Assembly: GCA_020629315.1 (NCBI GenBank)
Contig: JAHDDO010000017.1
Location: 34,018 to 87,249 of the forward strand
DNA length: 53,232 nt
Source: Saprospiraceae bacterium
Lineage (GTDB): Bacteria > Bacteroidota > Bacteroidia > Chitinophagales > Saprospiraceae
Direction: 5' to 3'
Shown here: one piece after another, positions 35,037 to 44,039 of the stretch
Layout: each line of letters opens with the position of its first letter
Numbering within the stretch: the first letter of the stretch is position 1
Notes under the pieces: model-generated
What the model was told of the DNA's origin: nothing
The model's database searches: none
The model's input: the letters and a program-made list of their open reading frames with translations, nothing else
Translations under genes and position numbers: made by a program

Positions 35037-35579
35037 ATGCGATTACTCCTCACAATTCTTTCGGTATTGGTTTGCCTTGCTCCTGCGAGTTTAGATGCCC
35101 AGCGATCTGCAAGTGCTTACCAAGATCTTTATACGCCTGATGTTTCTCCAGAAAAAATGGTGTCCGCAATTAATTATATCCGTACTACTGGTTGTCGTTG
35201 TGGTAGAAAGAAAATGCCTCCCGTAGCACCTATTAAATGGAATGACAAACTTTATCAATCTGCTTCAAACTTTGCAAATGAAATGAAGCGAACCCGTCGA
35301 TTTGACCATGTGTCTAGGAATGGGGATAACGTAGCCTCACGTCTAGATAAAGTAGGATACTATTGGCAATACAGTGGCGAAAATATTGGATCCGGTCAGA
35401 CGCATTTTAGACAGGCCTTAGAAGACTGGATGGCCAGTAGTAGTCATTGCCAAATGATTATGAACCCTAAAATGAAAGACATGGGGATTGGAAGAGCAGG
35501 CACCTATTGGGTGCAGCATTTTGGGTCTGAAATGCCACCTAATACTAAAAGGGGCAAAATGCGATATACTGAAAACTAG
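35037..35579 (+). CDS. CAP/SCP-domain secreted protein
   Basis: About 180 residues with a signal peptide (MRLLLTILSVLVCLAPASLDAQ) and one CAP domain: PEKMVSAINYIRTTGCRCG, LYQSASNFANEMKRTRRFDHVSRNGDNVASRLDKVGYYWQYSGENIGSG, MASSSHCQMIMNPKMKDMGIG and YWVQHFG. The histidine and glutamate positions of CAP domains (H in RFDHV, E in SGENI, H in SSHC, H in VQHF) are kept. A longer frame to 34935 would add a poor leader, so the ATG at 35037 is chosen. Secreted CAP proteins have varied roles; none can be assigned. Confidence 0.82.
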   Translation: MRLLLTILSVLVCLAPASLDAQRSASAYQDLYTPDVSPEKMVSAINYIRTTGCRCGRKKMPPVAPIKWNDKLYQSASNFANEMKRTRRFDHVSRNGDNVASRLDKVGYYWQYSGENIGSGQTHFRQALEDWMASSSHCQMIMNPKMKDMGIGRAGTYWVQHFGSEMPPNTKRGKMRYTEN

Positions 35580-35892
35580 CCCTTTGATTAGTAGGGCATC
35601 CCCCTGATTATCATCAGGGTCAGGTGCTGCCAGACTCACTATCCGTTCGGTCCTCGATCCTGATTCCATCAGTTTCGGGACGGACACCGAAATATCGGCG
35701 TCCTCTTCTAGCCCCTTGATGCAAGCAAATACATACTTTCTATCATGATTGAGTTTTAAAAGCTTATCTTAGGTATAAGACAAAACGAACCTTCAGCGTG
35801 AACCAACAACGTTAGTGGAAATCTTTTTACTAAGCATTTTTCTTTCTAAGGCATTTTTGTAAAAAAGTTTTTTGCCTTTACAATAGAATAAT
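35579..35892. other. Non-coding stretch with clustered GC-rich hairpins
   Basis: No convincing gene was found here. Three inverted repeats are packed into 125 bp: GCCCT...AGGGC at 35579-35597, CCCTGAT-tatc-ATCAGGG at 35602-35619, and a nested GGAC...CCGA-aata-TCGG...GTCC at 35678-35703. None is followed by a T-run typical of an intrinsic terminator. Composition is visibly more GC-rich than the flanks. Minus-strand frames here (35418-35687) are shadow reading through repeats. Confidence 0.55.
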
Positions 35893-36012
35893 ATGAACAC
35901 TCACATTAGGAGGCTCAATTTTTGTTATTTTACTAATCCGGATTTCATGGATTCAATTACATTGGACAAAAAGAATATCCGCATCAATGTTAACGAAATT
36001 GTAGACCATTAG
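35893..36012 (+). CDS. Possible small ORF (39 aa) before the sugar kinase
   Basis: ATG to TAG reading MNTHIRRLNFCYFTNPDF..., ending NVNEIVDH. The stop is 3 bp before the kinase ATG, which is the type of spacing seen in coupled genes, but the peptide matches no family I know and may be the remnant of a longer gene. Kept as a low-confidence call. Confidence 0.25.
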   Translation: MNTHIRRLNFCYFTNPDFMDSITLDKKNIRINVNEIVDH

Positions 36013-36015
36013 TTA

Positions 36016-36918
36016 ATGTCGAAAGGAAATCATATCTATTGTTTCGGAGAAATTTTGTGGGATCAGTTTGGAGATTTTCTCCATGATGAGATACCAGGTA
36101 AAAAGCTATTAGGTGGTGCGCCTTTTAATATTGCGGCTCATCTATCTCAATTGGGACAAAAAGTTTCACTGATTAGTAGGGTAGGAGAAGATGCTGATGG
36201 ACATGAAATTCTAGCTCGAGCTTCGGAATTTGGTGTTGACATGAGCCCTGTTCAGATAGATTCTACTTTTGCAACGGGTACGGTGAAAGTACGACTTAAT
36301 AAATCAGGATCGGCTAGCTATGATATTGTTGAAAATGTAGCTTGGGATTACATTGAACTGAGCGAACCTTCAAATCTAATTAGTCCTGAAATTTTAGTCT
36401 ATGGTAGTTTAGCTAGTAGACATAAAGTATCAAGAGATACCTTATCGGTTTTATTGGAGAGGAGTACGCTTAGAGTATGCGATCTAAATATTAGGGACCC
36501 ATATTATAGTAAGGAAGGACTTCGATATTTAATGAGTAAAGCGAATATCTTAAAAGTGGACAATGATGAATTGTTGTTACTAAGCGCTTTATTTTATTGG
36601 GATAGCAACGAAATATATAGATCCATTTGCGAAGAATATGGTACTACCATGATCATTAAAACCATGGGAACTAATGGGGCTGAGCTATATAAAGATGGCG
36701 CTACTATTAGTGTGGATGGGCTATCTATCCCACTCGTGGATAGTGTAGGTGGTGGGGATGCTTTTCTTGCAGGATTTTTGGATGCGTATCTTAAGAAACA
36801 AGATTTATTGCATTGTTTACAGGCAGGTAACTCACTAGCCGCTTTTGTTTGTAGTAAGCGAGGAGCCGTACCACAACACACTGACTATGCCTCTTTTAAG
36901 AATAAGCACATCTTGTAA
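36016..36918 (+). CDS. PfkB-family carbohydrate kinase (fructokinase-like)
   Basis: 300 residues of the ribokinase/PfkB fold: CFGEILWDQFG, the substrate block LLGGAPFNIAAHLSQLGQ (a pattern of fructokinases), VGEDADGHEIL, and the second signature VDSVGGGDAFLAGFL with anion-hole GGGD (245-248) and catalytic base D248. It phosphorylates a sugar, most likely fructose, in the cytoplasm. There is no transporter or hydrolase beside it to narrow down the substrate. Confidence 0.87.
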   Translation: MSKGNHIYCFGEILWDQFGDFLHDEIPGKKLLGGAPFNIAAHLSQLGQKVSLISRVGEDADGHEILARASEFGVDMSPVQIDSTFATGTVKVRLNKSGSASYDIVENVAWDYIELSEPSNLISPEILVYGSLASRHKVSRDTLSVLLERSTLRVCDLNIRDPYYSKEGLRYLMSKANILKVDNDELLLLSALFYWDSNEIYRSICEEYGTTMIIKTMGTNGAELYKDGATISVDGLSIPLVDSVGGGDAFLAGFLDAYLKKQDLLHCLQAGNSLAAFVCSKRGAVPQHTDYASFKNKHIL

Positions 36919-37016
36919 TCCTTGGCCTCTTTTCAAAAACTTTCGATAGACGAAGTTTGGTCAAAACAATTTGGAAATAAACAAGACGTTTTACAAATAT
37001 CTAGAACCAAAGAACC

Positions 37017-37964
37017 ATTAGAAAAATTCCGATCATACTATCCATTATTGCTTGTTTTTGTGCCACTCAAGCAAGGGTATTATTTGGTCAAGAATATTTG
37101 CCTTTACTTTCAGACGATAAAACCTGGGATGTGTATTATTGGCAAAGCGGAGATATCACACCCTATTTTTCTGGAGACCAATTTTTTATTTCAGGCGATA
37201 CGGTGCTCAATGGGATGGTTTATCACAAGATTTGGGCAAAGGATATTATTTCAACAGAGGTAGTATTTGTACCTCCATATACCTTAGCTGAAACAAGCAA
37301 ACTAAGTGGACTTATCCGGGAAGATACCTTGGCTCGTAAAGTTTATAGCTACTCTTTAGAAGAAGAAAAAGAATTCCTGAGTTATGATTTTGATTTGAAC
37401 ATAGGGGATACCTTAGTTTTGGAATATTTGGACAATGAGTATATCTATGTGGATACCATCCACGAAGTAATGTTAGACAATGGCCTGACTAGCCGTGAAT
37501 TTATTTTCGAAGGTACATTTATGCAAGCAGGCAATGATCGATATGTCGAAGGAATCGGTGGTTCATCTACATTACTGTTTCCTTTTGATTATAGTTTTGA
37601 GTTTGGTGCAGATGTACATTGTGTGACCCAAAATGGAAATTCACTGTTCGGTGACACAAATTGTAGTCAATTAGTTGGAAGTACTGACCTTAGTGATGCG
37701 ATGGTACATCTTTATCCCAATCCAGTACAAGGGATACTTAATGTAACATTCTCATTGACATCAATAACTAAATTGGGTTTTATAATTTACTCAAGTACGG
37801 GCCAAGTAGTCTATGGAGATTTAATAGAAGGTTTAGTATTTTCTACTGGAATGCATGGTGTTAGTGTTGATGTTATAGGATGGTCTCCAGGCCTTTATTA
37901 TGTAAAGGTTTTTGATGTATACGATGAAAAAAACTTGCAAATCATACCCATCATCAAACAGTGA
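37017..37964 (+). CDS. T9SS-exported protein with an apparent ATT start
   Basis: About 315 residues. The frame has a stop at 37002 and no ATG, GTG or TTG before 37098, yet reading from ATT at 37017 gives a textbook signal peptide (RKIPIIILSIIACFCATQARVLFGQ). The mature part opens EYLPLLSDDKTWDVYYW and continues as a beta-rich secreted domain. The C-terminus is a type A T9SS sorting domain (VHLYPNPVQGILNVTF ... SPGLYYVKVFD). A TTG at 37098 would remove the signal peptide and is therefore unlikely. Either a rare ATT initiation codon, or a mutation or sequencing error in an original ATG. The function is unknown. Confidence 0.75.
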   Translation: MRKIPIILSIIACFCATQARVLFGQEYLPLLSDDKTWDVYYWQSGDITPYFSGDQFFISGDTVLNGMVYHKIWAKDIISTEVVFVPPYTLAETSKLSGLIREDTLARKVYSYSLEEEKEFLSYDFDLNIGDTLVLEYLDNEYIYVDTIHEVMLDNGLTSREFIFEGTFMQAGNDRYVEGIGGSSTLLFPFDYSFEFGADVHCVTQNGNSLFGDTNCSQLVGSTDLSDAMVHLYPNPVQGILNVTFSLTSITKLGFIIYSSTGQVVYGDLIEGLVFSTGMHGVSVDVIGWSPGLYYVKVFDVYDEKNLQIIPIIKQ

Positions 37965-38025
37965 TTAATAATTGCTAAACAAAAAAAACAGAATGCTGTT
38001 TCAATACCAATAGGTATATAGCATT

Positions 38026-39504
38026 TTGCAAAAAAAAATAATCATAATTGGCTCAGGCATAGCAGGCATAGCAAGTGCCTTGCGTATGAAAAAGAAGGGT
38101 TACGAGGTAACTGTTTTTGAGGCCAATGATTATGTGGGAGGCAAACTTCATGTCGTAGAAAAAGAAGGGTATAGATGGGATGCGGGTCCTTCTCTTTTTA
38201 CTATGCCGCATTTAGTCGACGAGCTTTTTACATTATATGAAATTGATCCGAAGCAATACTTTAGGTATATAAAAAAAGACTGTGTATGTAATTATTTCTG
38301 GGATGATAATACCACCTTCACGGTTCATGCTGACACTAATGTATTCATAGAAGAAGCTGCTGAAACATTTGAAACATCAAAGAAAGAGCTACGTAGATAT
38401 CTTGAGGATGCAAAAGAAAAATATGACCTTACGGCAACTATTTTTCTAGAGAAATCATTGCATAAATGGTCGACCTACCTTTCGATGGATACTATAAAAT
38501 CCTTGCTTCAAAGTTATAAGCTTGATATCACTAAAAGTCTGGATGCTACTAATGGCCAATATTTTTCGGACCCACATTTAGTGCAGCTCTTTAATCGTTA
38601 TGCGACCTATAATGGTTCGTCTCCGTATCGAACACCCGGCATTATGTCTTTAATTCCCCACCTAGAAATGCATTACGGTACCTTTCTTCCTAAAGGAGGC
38701 ATGCACGCCATTACAAAAAGTCTTTATCAGCTAGCGATGGATCAAGGCATAGACTTTAGATTAAATGAATCTGTGGTTAGAATAGTGCATGATAAAGGGC
38801 AGGTAACAGGGGTAGAAACAAAGAATGGGGAGTACAGTGCAGATGTTTTGGTTTCGAATATGGACATCTTTTCTACGTATAATAAATTATTAAAGGATGT
38901 AAAGCATCCGCATAGAGTACTGAAACAAGAACGCTCCAGTTCGGCTTTGATTTTTTATTGGGGTATAGATCGGGAATTTCCAAGTTTAGATTTACACAAT
39001 ATTTTTTTTAGTAATAATTATAAAGAGGAATTTCGACATCTATTTGAAGAGAAAGATGTCTACGAGGATCCAACAGTTTATATTAACATAACCAGTAAGG
39101 ATGAAAGCAGTGATGCGCCGGTTGGATGTGAAAACTGGTTTGTGATGGTGAATGCACCAGGAAATTTTGGACAAGATTGGGTGCAACTTAAAGAAAAAGT
39201 CAGAGCGCGTATTATTAAAAAACTTAGCCGGCATTTAGGGACTGATATTGAAAAACATCTGGTAGTAGAAGATACCCTAGATCCTATTTCTATAGAAACT
39301 AAAACCAGTTCTCACCGGGGTTCATTATATGGTGCATCTAGTAATTCCAAATTCGCAGCTTTTTTAAGACACCCTAATTTTTCGAATCAATTGGAGAATT
39401 TGTTTTTCTGCGGTGGGTCAGTCCATCCCGGTGGTGGTATTCCTCTTTGTTTATTATCTGCAAAAATTGTAAGTGATTTAATTCCTGATGCTACACTTAA
39501 TTAA
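38026..39504 (+). CDS. Carotenoid desaturase, CrtI/CrtD type (TTG start)
   Basis: 492 residues, FAD-dependent phytoene-desaturase family: Rossmann dinucleotide loop IIIIGSGIAGIASALRMKKKGYEVTVFEAND, then GGKLHVVEKEGYRWDAGPSLFTMP, and at the C-terminus LFFCGGSVHPGGGIPLCLLSAKIVSD. Starting at TTG 38026 gives MQKKIIIIGSG, the family start. Just upstream lie two small inverted repeats (AAACAG...CTGTTT, 37986-38001; ATACC...GGTAT, 38004-38017). It overlaps the cruF-like gene by 17 bp. Given CruF and CrtA beside it, a 3',4'-desaturase (CrtD) acting on a 1'-hydroxylated end is more likely than the early phytoene desaturase. Confidence 0.85.
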   Translation: MQKKIIIIGSGIAGIASALRMKKKGYEVTVFEANDYVGGKLHVVEKEGYRWDAGPSLFTMPHLVDELFTLYEIDPKQYFRYIKKDCVCNYFWDDNTTFTVHADTNVFIEEAAETFETSKKELRRYLEDAKEKYDLTATIFLEKSLHKWSTYLSMDTIKSLLQSYKLDITKSLDATNGQYFSDPHLVQLFNRYATYNGSSPYRTPGIMSLIPHLEMHYGTFLPKGGMHAITKSLYQLAMDQGIDFRLNESVVRIVHDKGQVTGVETKNGEYSADVLVSNMDIFSTYNKLLKDVKHPHRVLKQERSSSALIFYWGIDREFPSLDLHNIFFSNNYKEEFRHLFEEKDVYEDPTVYINITSKDESSDAPVGCENWFVMVNAPGNFGQDWVQLKEKVRARIIKKLSRHLGTDIEKHLVVEDTLDPISIETKTSSHRGSLYGASSNSKFAAFLRHPNFSNQLENLFFCGGSVHPGGGIPLCLLSAKIVSDLIPDATLN

Positions 39505-40159
39505 CATACACATAAAAGAAAGAAGAGCATTCAATGCCTTGAATTTTGGCATTTTTATTTTATATCTTTTTCAAGTCACGGCTATCATTGGAGTGAGCTT
39601 GGGTTATCAAGATTGGTTTATTCAAAAGACTCCCTTTAATCTTTCACTTACCTTTTTCTTACTCTTATGGCTATATCCTGTCGACTCTTCTAAAAAAGGG
39701 CTAGCAAGCTTAGTGTTTTTTATGAGTGGGATGCTAGTAGAGTGGTTAGGTGTGAATTTCAGTTTATTGTTTGGCAGTTATGAATATGGCGATAATCTGG
39801 GCTTAAAAATTGGCGGTGTTCCATTATTAATTGGTGTTAATTGGATGATCTTAGTTCTTGTCACGGGCCAAATATCGAATTTGATTACACAACATCGATG
39901 GCTAAGGGTATTGCTTGGTGCGGGACTAATGGTTTTGCTAGATTTCTTTATGGAGGTGCCAGCCCCTGCTTTTGATTTTTGGGTTTTTGAAGGTGGTGTT
40001 GCTCCTGCAAGTAATTACATTGCATGGTTTGGAATAGCGTGCATTTTACACGCTTTCTTTCAATGCTTACGTGTGGAAGGCAATTCCAAATTCAGTGTCC
40101 ACCTTTATCTGTGTCAAATTATATTTTTTAGCTACTTCTATCTATACTTCAGTGTATAG
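39488..40159 (+). CDS. cruF: Carotenoid 1',2'-hydratase-like membrane protein (CruF family)
   Basis: 223 residues, nearly all membrane (six to seven helices from NFGIFILYLFQVTAIIGVSLGY to IIFFSYFYLYFSV). It matches the CruF/DUF422 carotenoid family: VEWLGVNFSLLFGSYEYGDNLGLKIGGVPLLIGVNWMILV and DFFMEVPAPAFDFWVF. CruF adds water to the terminal double bond of an acyclic carotenoid end to give a 1'-hydroxy group. It overlaps the desaturase gene by 17 bp and converges on crtA. Confidence 0.87.
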   Translation: MLHLINIHIKERRAFNALNFGIFILYLFQVTAIIGVSLGYQDWFIQKTPFNLSLTFFLLLWLYPVDSSKKGLASLVFFMSGMLVEWLGVNFSLLFGSYEYGDNLGLKIGGVPLLIGVNWMILVLVTGQISNLITQHRWLRVLLGAGLMVLLDFFMEVPAPAFDFWVFEGGVAPASNYIAWFGIACILHAFFQCLRVEGNSKFSVHLYLCQIIFFSYFYLYFSV

Positions 40160-40176
40160 TCATGAGTAACAAGCCA

Positions 40177-40887
40177 TTATTTGAGTATGGAATTCAAATC
40201 TAGATTATCCCATTGTCCTATTGATTTGTAGGGTTGAAATCTAGCGAATAGTTCTTCTTTATACCAATTCAATTTTCTAGTCTTATGTATAGCCTCCTGG
40301 TGCTCTTTACTTCCGTATGCAAATGCTTTCATAGCTTCCATAGAGCTCCATAGGCTAAACGTGGCCATTTGAATAATAGGCGCTTCACCAATACCTTTTG
40401 TATATAGTAATTCTTTATTAGATTTTAATGGTTTCTCGGATGTCGGCACATAAGACCAGAATTTGGCTAGTTTGGAAACCTTAATGCTGGCTCGAGTAAT
40501 AATAGCAACAGGCAAGATATTTTTGTCCAAACTTGTACTTACCGTAAATGGATTAGCACCTGACCAAGCGCCATGCGCTTTACTATTTCGCATATACAAT
40601 GTCCAAATGGTTGAAGCTTGGTTCTCATATTTCTTGAATATCAAAGATGTTTGAAAAAACTGATCAGCGGCCGCTTCGTTTTCCCAAACTTGAAGCAGGC
40701 TATACACCGACCAATCTGGCCAAGGATTAAAGCCTAGGTCTTTCCCGCTGCCCATTAATTTGTAAAACGATTGGCCTTGTGTTTTTTGCAAGGGTTTGTG
40801 GGCAAATTGCATCATTTTAAATGCCCAAAATTTGCTACTCAAATGTCCAAATCGGAAAAACGTGATCGTTGTAATCTGTTGGCTCAA
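40177..40887 (-). CDS. crtA: Spheroidene-monooxygenase-like protein (CrtA; TTG start)
   Basis: 236 residues with the CrtA pattern: ITTITFFRFGHLSSKFWAFKMMQFAHKPL, FYKLMGSGKDLGFNPWPDWSVYSLLQVWENE, AHGAWSGANPF, ITRASIKVSKLAKFWSYVP, and GIGEAPIIQMATFSLW. CrtA is a haem monooxygenase that adds a keto group at C-2 of acyclic carotenoid ends. The only usable start is TTG at 40887; an in-frame stop lies five codons upstream. It is convergent with cruF, 17 bp apart. The trio suggests a monocyclic or acyclic, hydroxylated and ketolated carotenoid. Confidence 0.87.
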   Translation of the reverse strand: MSQQITTITFFRFGHLSSKFWAFKMMQFAHKPLQKTQGQSFYKLMGSGKDLGFNPWPDWSVYSLLQVWENEAAADQFFQTSLIFKKYENQASTIWTLYMRNSKAHGAWSGANPFTVSTSLDKNILPVAIITRASIKVSKLAKFWSYVPTSEKPLKSNKELLYTKGIGEAPIIQMATFSLWSSMEAMKAFAYGSKEHQEAIHKTRKLNWYKEELFARFQPYKSIGQWDNLDLNSILK

Positions 40888-41014
40888 GGCTTTACTTTCC
40901 TAACAGTAACAGTAGAAGGGTCGGATAGTTGCTTTGTAGCATGAATACCTTTTTTATATACTTTTCAAAAATAGGGTTCTAAAAAATTCTCTTATAGATT
41001 CTATCTTAGAAGTT

Positions 41015-43177
41015 ATGAGTTTAGCTAACGCTCTTTTTACCTGTTTTGTACTTTTTAGTTGTCATGCCCTTTTCGGACAAATTGACCATTGGGAAACCAT
41101 ACTATATGCTGAAGATACCTGGCATTATTCGGTCGACAACCAAAATGTTTCTACTCTTTGGCGAAATATAAATTTTGATGACTCTAGCTGGTTAGTGGGC
41201 CCAGGTGGAATTGGTTATGGTGATGGTGATGACCAAACTGAGATTGATCGTACCCTTTCATTATATCTCCGAAACCGTTTTGAGTTAGCTGATTTGGATC
41301 GAATGGAAGGCTTGTATTTTCATGCTGATTATGATGATGCTTTTGTAGCTTATCTAAATGGAGAGGAGATCGCTCGCTCTAATATTGAAGGTGCGTTCCC
41401 AGGATTTGATGCGGCGGCTAATGGATTGCGAGAAGCGCAAATGTATCAAGGAGGGGCACCAGAAGGGTATCAGATAGACAAAGAAATGCTATTGAATCTT
41501 TTACAAGAAGGCGAAAATGTGCTAGCGGTACAAGTCCACAATTTTGATGGATTGAATAGTTCGGATATGACTGGCTTATTCTGGTTGAGTGTAGGCGTAA
41601 ATGACGAGGAAATGGAATTTGGTACTGTTCCAGAATGGTTCGTAGAACCAGAAGATATTAGCTCTGAGTTGCCAATAGTACGAATTTATACTAATGGCCA
41701 ATACATTCCTGACGAGCCATCCATTCCCGGAAGCATAGAGATCGTGTATAATGGTCCTGGAGAGTTGAATCAATTATCCGATATGGCGAATGCATTATAT
41801 AGTGAAATTTCGATAGAGCGACGAGGTCAGAGTTCGTTGTGGATATTCCCTAAAAATAATTTTGGATTTGAAACAAAGGATGAGTTAGGAGAAGATACAG
41901 ATGTTTCCTTTCTGAATTTTCCTGATGAAGAAGACTGGATATTGCATGGTCCGTATTCTGATAAAACTTTTTTGCGAAATGCATTGGCCATGTATATGGC
42001 CAGAGCTTCAGGTCAATATGCCAGTCGAACACGAGCAGTCGAATTATTTATCAATGATAATTATGAAGGGGTATATCAAATCATGGAACGTATAAAACGG
42101 GATAAAAACCGAATTGATATTGCCAGTTTAAACTCGGATGAGATTAGTGGCGATGATTTGACTGGAGGTTATGTAATAAAGATTGATAAGGGAGAACCGG
42201 ATTGGCTTTCGAGATTTGATGTAGTTGGTAGTCCCGGCACAAAACTGACCTATCAGTATGTATCTCCACAAGCATCAGCGATTGTGCCCGAGCAAGAAGC
42301 ATACATCCAATCCTTTATAGATAGCATGGAACTAGCTTTTGAGGCAAGTACAGGCGTATATGGTGGAAAGCATTACCGAGATTATATAGATATGGCATCT
42401 TTTATTGATCATTTCTTATTGACAGAAATATCAAAAGATGTGGACGCGTATCGCTTGAGTAGTTATTTCTACAAGGATAAAGATAGCAAGGGTGGTCGAT
42501 TAAAAGCAGGGCCAGTTTGGGACTTTAATATTGCTTTTGGGAATCAAGATGATTGTGGTGCAGCAACGCCTAATGGCTATATGTATTATCAACAATGTGC
42601 CTTGGCGAATCCATTTTGGTGGGGTGTATTATTAGATGATGAAGGTTTCCGAAACAAATGCCGATGTCGATGGGATGAACTCCGTGGAGGCCCTTGGAGT
42701 GATGATGCGATATTTTCTTATATCAATGAGCAGGCGGATCTTTTGGCCGAACCGGCTGCGCGGAATTTCGCGAAATGGCCCATATTGAATCAAGAAATTT
42801 GGCCCAATCCTGTTGTAACAGGCAGTTACGAGGGTGAAATTAATTATTTAAAAGACTATCTAGAAGCCCGATTGGAATGGTTAGATACTAATCTATTTGG
42901 AGACTGTAATTTAGTATCTACTGATGAAAGTAATACAAAGGAAATTTCCATATTTCCGAATCCGGCAAGTCCTGGTGACCCTGTGTTTATAAATGGACTG
43001 GGTCATGAAAATATACTAGCGTGGCAACTTATGGATATTCATGGTCAGCTGCATTTGGAAAATAAAGGGAATGACCCTTCCATTCAGCTGCCGACCCATT
43101 TGCCAGATGGAACGTATGTGATAAGGATAACTACTTCAAAAGGTTCTGTATTAAGTACCTTAATTCTTCAGCATTAG
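41015..43177 (+). CDS. CotH-kinase-family protein with T9SS sorting domain
   Basis: 720 residues: signal peptide (FTCFVLFSCHALFGQ); an N-terminal beta-sandwich domain with YADEDDAFVAYLNGEEIARSN-like strands (about 30-200) resembling a carbohydrate-binding module; a CotH protein-kinase-like domain (about 225-600: SIERRGQSSLWIFPKNNFGFE, ELFINDNYEGVYQIMERIKRDKNRIDI, GGYVIKIDKGE, GPVWDFNIAFGNQDD); and a C-terminal T9SS type A domain (ISIFPNPASPGDPVFI). Bacillus CotH is a secreted atypical protein kinase; exported bacterial versions are uncharacterised. Confidence 0.85.
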   Translation: MSLANALFTCFVLFSCHALFGQIDHWETILYAEDTWHYSVDNQNVSTLWRNINFDDSSWLVGPGGIGYGDGDDQTEIDRTLSLYLRNRFELADLDRMEGLYFHADYDDAFVAYLNGEEIARSNIEGAFPGFDAAANGLREAQMYQGGAPEGYQIDKEMLLNLLQEGENVLAVQVHNFDGLNSSDMTGLFWLSVGVNDEEMEFGTVPEWFVEPEDISSELPIVRIYTNGQYIPDEPSIPGSIEIVYNGPGELNQLSDMANALYSEISIERRGQSSLWIFPKNNFGFETKDELGEDTDVSFLNFPDEEDWILHGPYSDKTFLRNALAMYMARASGQYASRTRAVELFINDNYEGVYQIMERIKRDKNRIDIASLNSDEISGDDLTGGYVIKIDKGEPDWLSRFDVVGSPGTKLTYQYVSPQASAIVPEQEAYIQSFIDSMELAFEASTGVYGGKHYRDYIDMASFIDHFLLTEISKDVDAYRLSSYFYKDKDSKGGRLKAGPVWDFNIAFGNQDDCGAATPNGYMYYQQCALANPFWWGVLLDDEGFRNKCRCRWDELRGGPWSDDAIFSYINEQADLLAEPAARNFAKWPILNQEIWPNPVVTGSYEGEINYLKDYLEARLEWLDTNLFGDCNLVSTDESNTKEISIFPNPASPGDPVFINGLGHENILAWQLMDIHGQLHLENKGNDPSIQLPTHLPDGTYVIRITTSKGSVLSTLILQH

Positions 43178-43279
43178 AAAATAATCCGTTTTACATACGG
43201 ACAAAGCTAATTTCAAATCGTATTTCAGAATAAAATTAGGCTACCCTAGGTATTCAAATTTGCCTAAACCTAATTGTCA

Positions 43280-44038
43280 TTAACTATGCTTAGTTAACCA
43301 CTTCTTAAAAGGACTCACTTTTAAACGACTTACGATAACATCATGGGGTATAGGAATAGTGAGGTTTAATGAGATCTTTCGGTTAGCTACCGGCTCAAAA
43401 GATTCTATGGCACTAATATGAACCAGCATCTGCCTATTAATTCTATGAAAAATCGAAGGATCGACGACAGATTCTATATAATCTAAAGATTTGAATAGCG
43501 GCCATTTTTTGCCTTCTGTATCATATAAGAAAACAGTTTCATGTTCGATACAAAAGAGGGTGATTTCTTGGACACTTTTTACAATGGACCGTTCCCTAAA
43601 TTGGGAAATGAATTGACCCTGATATGTATGATTAGGTTCCGCAGAAAATTGAAGACCTTCCTTATTTTTAGATTTTAAAGTACTGATGAGCCGCTTATAT
43701 TTTCGTACAGCTTGAATGACATCATCTTCTTTAAACGGTTTTAAAATATAGTCTATACCATTACTTTGAATGGCTTTGAGTCCATATTCATCATACGCCG
43801 TACAAAATACAATAGGTACATAGACATCCACATGTTTAAAGATTTCAAAACTATTTCCATCAGCCAGATGAATATCAAAAAACAATAGATCCAATTGGTC
43901 CTGATATCGGTGAAGGTAAGGAACGGCTTCTTGAATGGATTCTAATTTTTCTATCACCTCAAAACCTTCTTGAGATTGAATAATCTCTTCTAGTTGCATA
44001 GCGGTATGAAACTCATCTTCTATGATCAGGACTCTCAT
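43280..44038 (-). CDS. LytTR-family response regulator
   Basis: 252 residues: receiver domain (ED at 7-8, phosphoacceptor D55 in LLFFDIHLADG, T in FCTAYDEYG, K in YILKPF) to about residue 118, then a C-terminal LytTR DNA-binding domain (ITLFCIEHETVFLYDTEGKKWPLFKSLDYIESVV, FHRINRQMLVHISAIESFEP). Partner of the LytS-like kinase 1 bp upstream. Last gene of the TonB receptor / DUF4249 / kinase / regulator operon, so it may control that uptake system or report on its cargo. Confidence 0.92.
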   Translation of the reverse strand: MRVLIIEDEFHTAMQLEEIIQSQEGFEVIEKLESIQEAVPYLHRYQDQLDLLFFDIHLADGNSFEIFKHVDVYVPIVFCTAYDEYGLKAIQSNGIDYILKPFKEDDVIQAVRKYKRLISTLKSKNKEGLQFSAEPNHTYQGQFISQFRERSIVKSVQEITLFCIEHETVFLYDTEGKKWPLFKSLDYIESVVDPSIFHRINRQMLVHISAIESFEPVANRKISLNLTIPIPHDVIVSRLKVSPFKKWLTKHS

Positions 44039-44039
44039 A

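Noticed and set aside
36922-37263. Rightward frame after the sugar kinase starting at TTG
   Set aside because: It runs over the signal peptide of the T9SS protein in another frame and its protein has no domain character; the frame beginning near 37017 is clearly the coding one.
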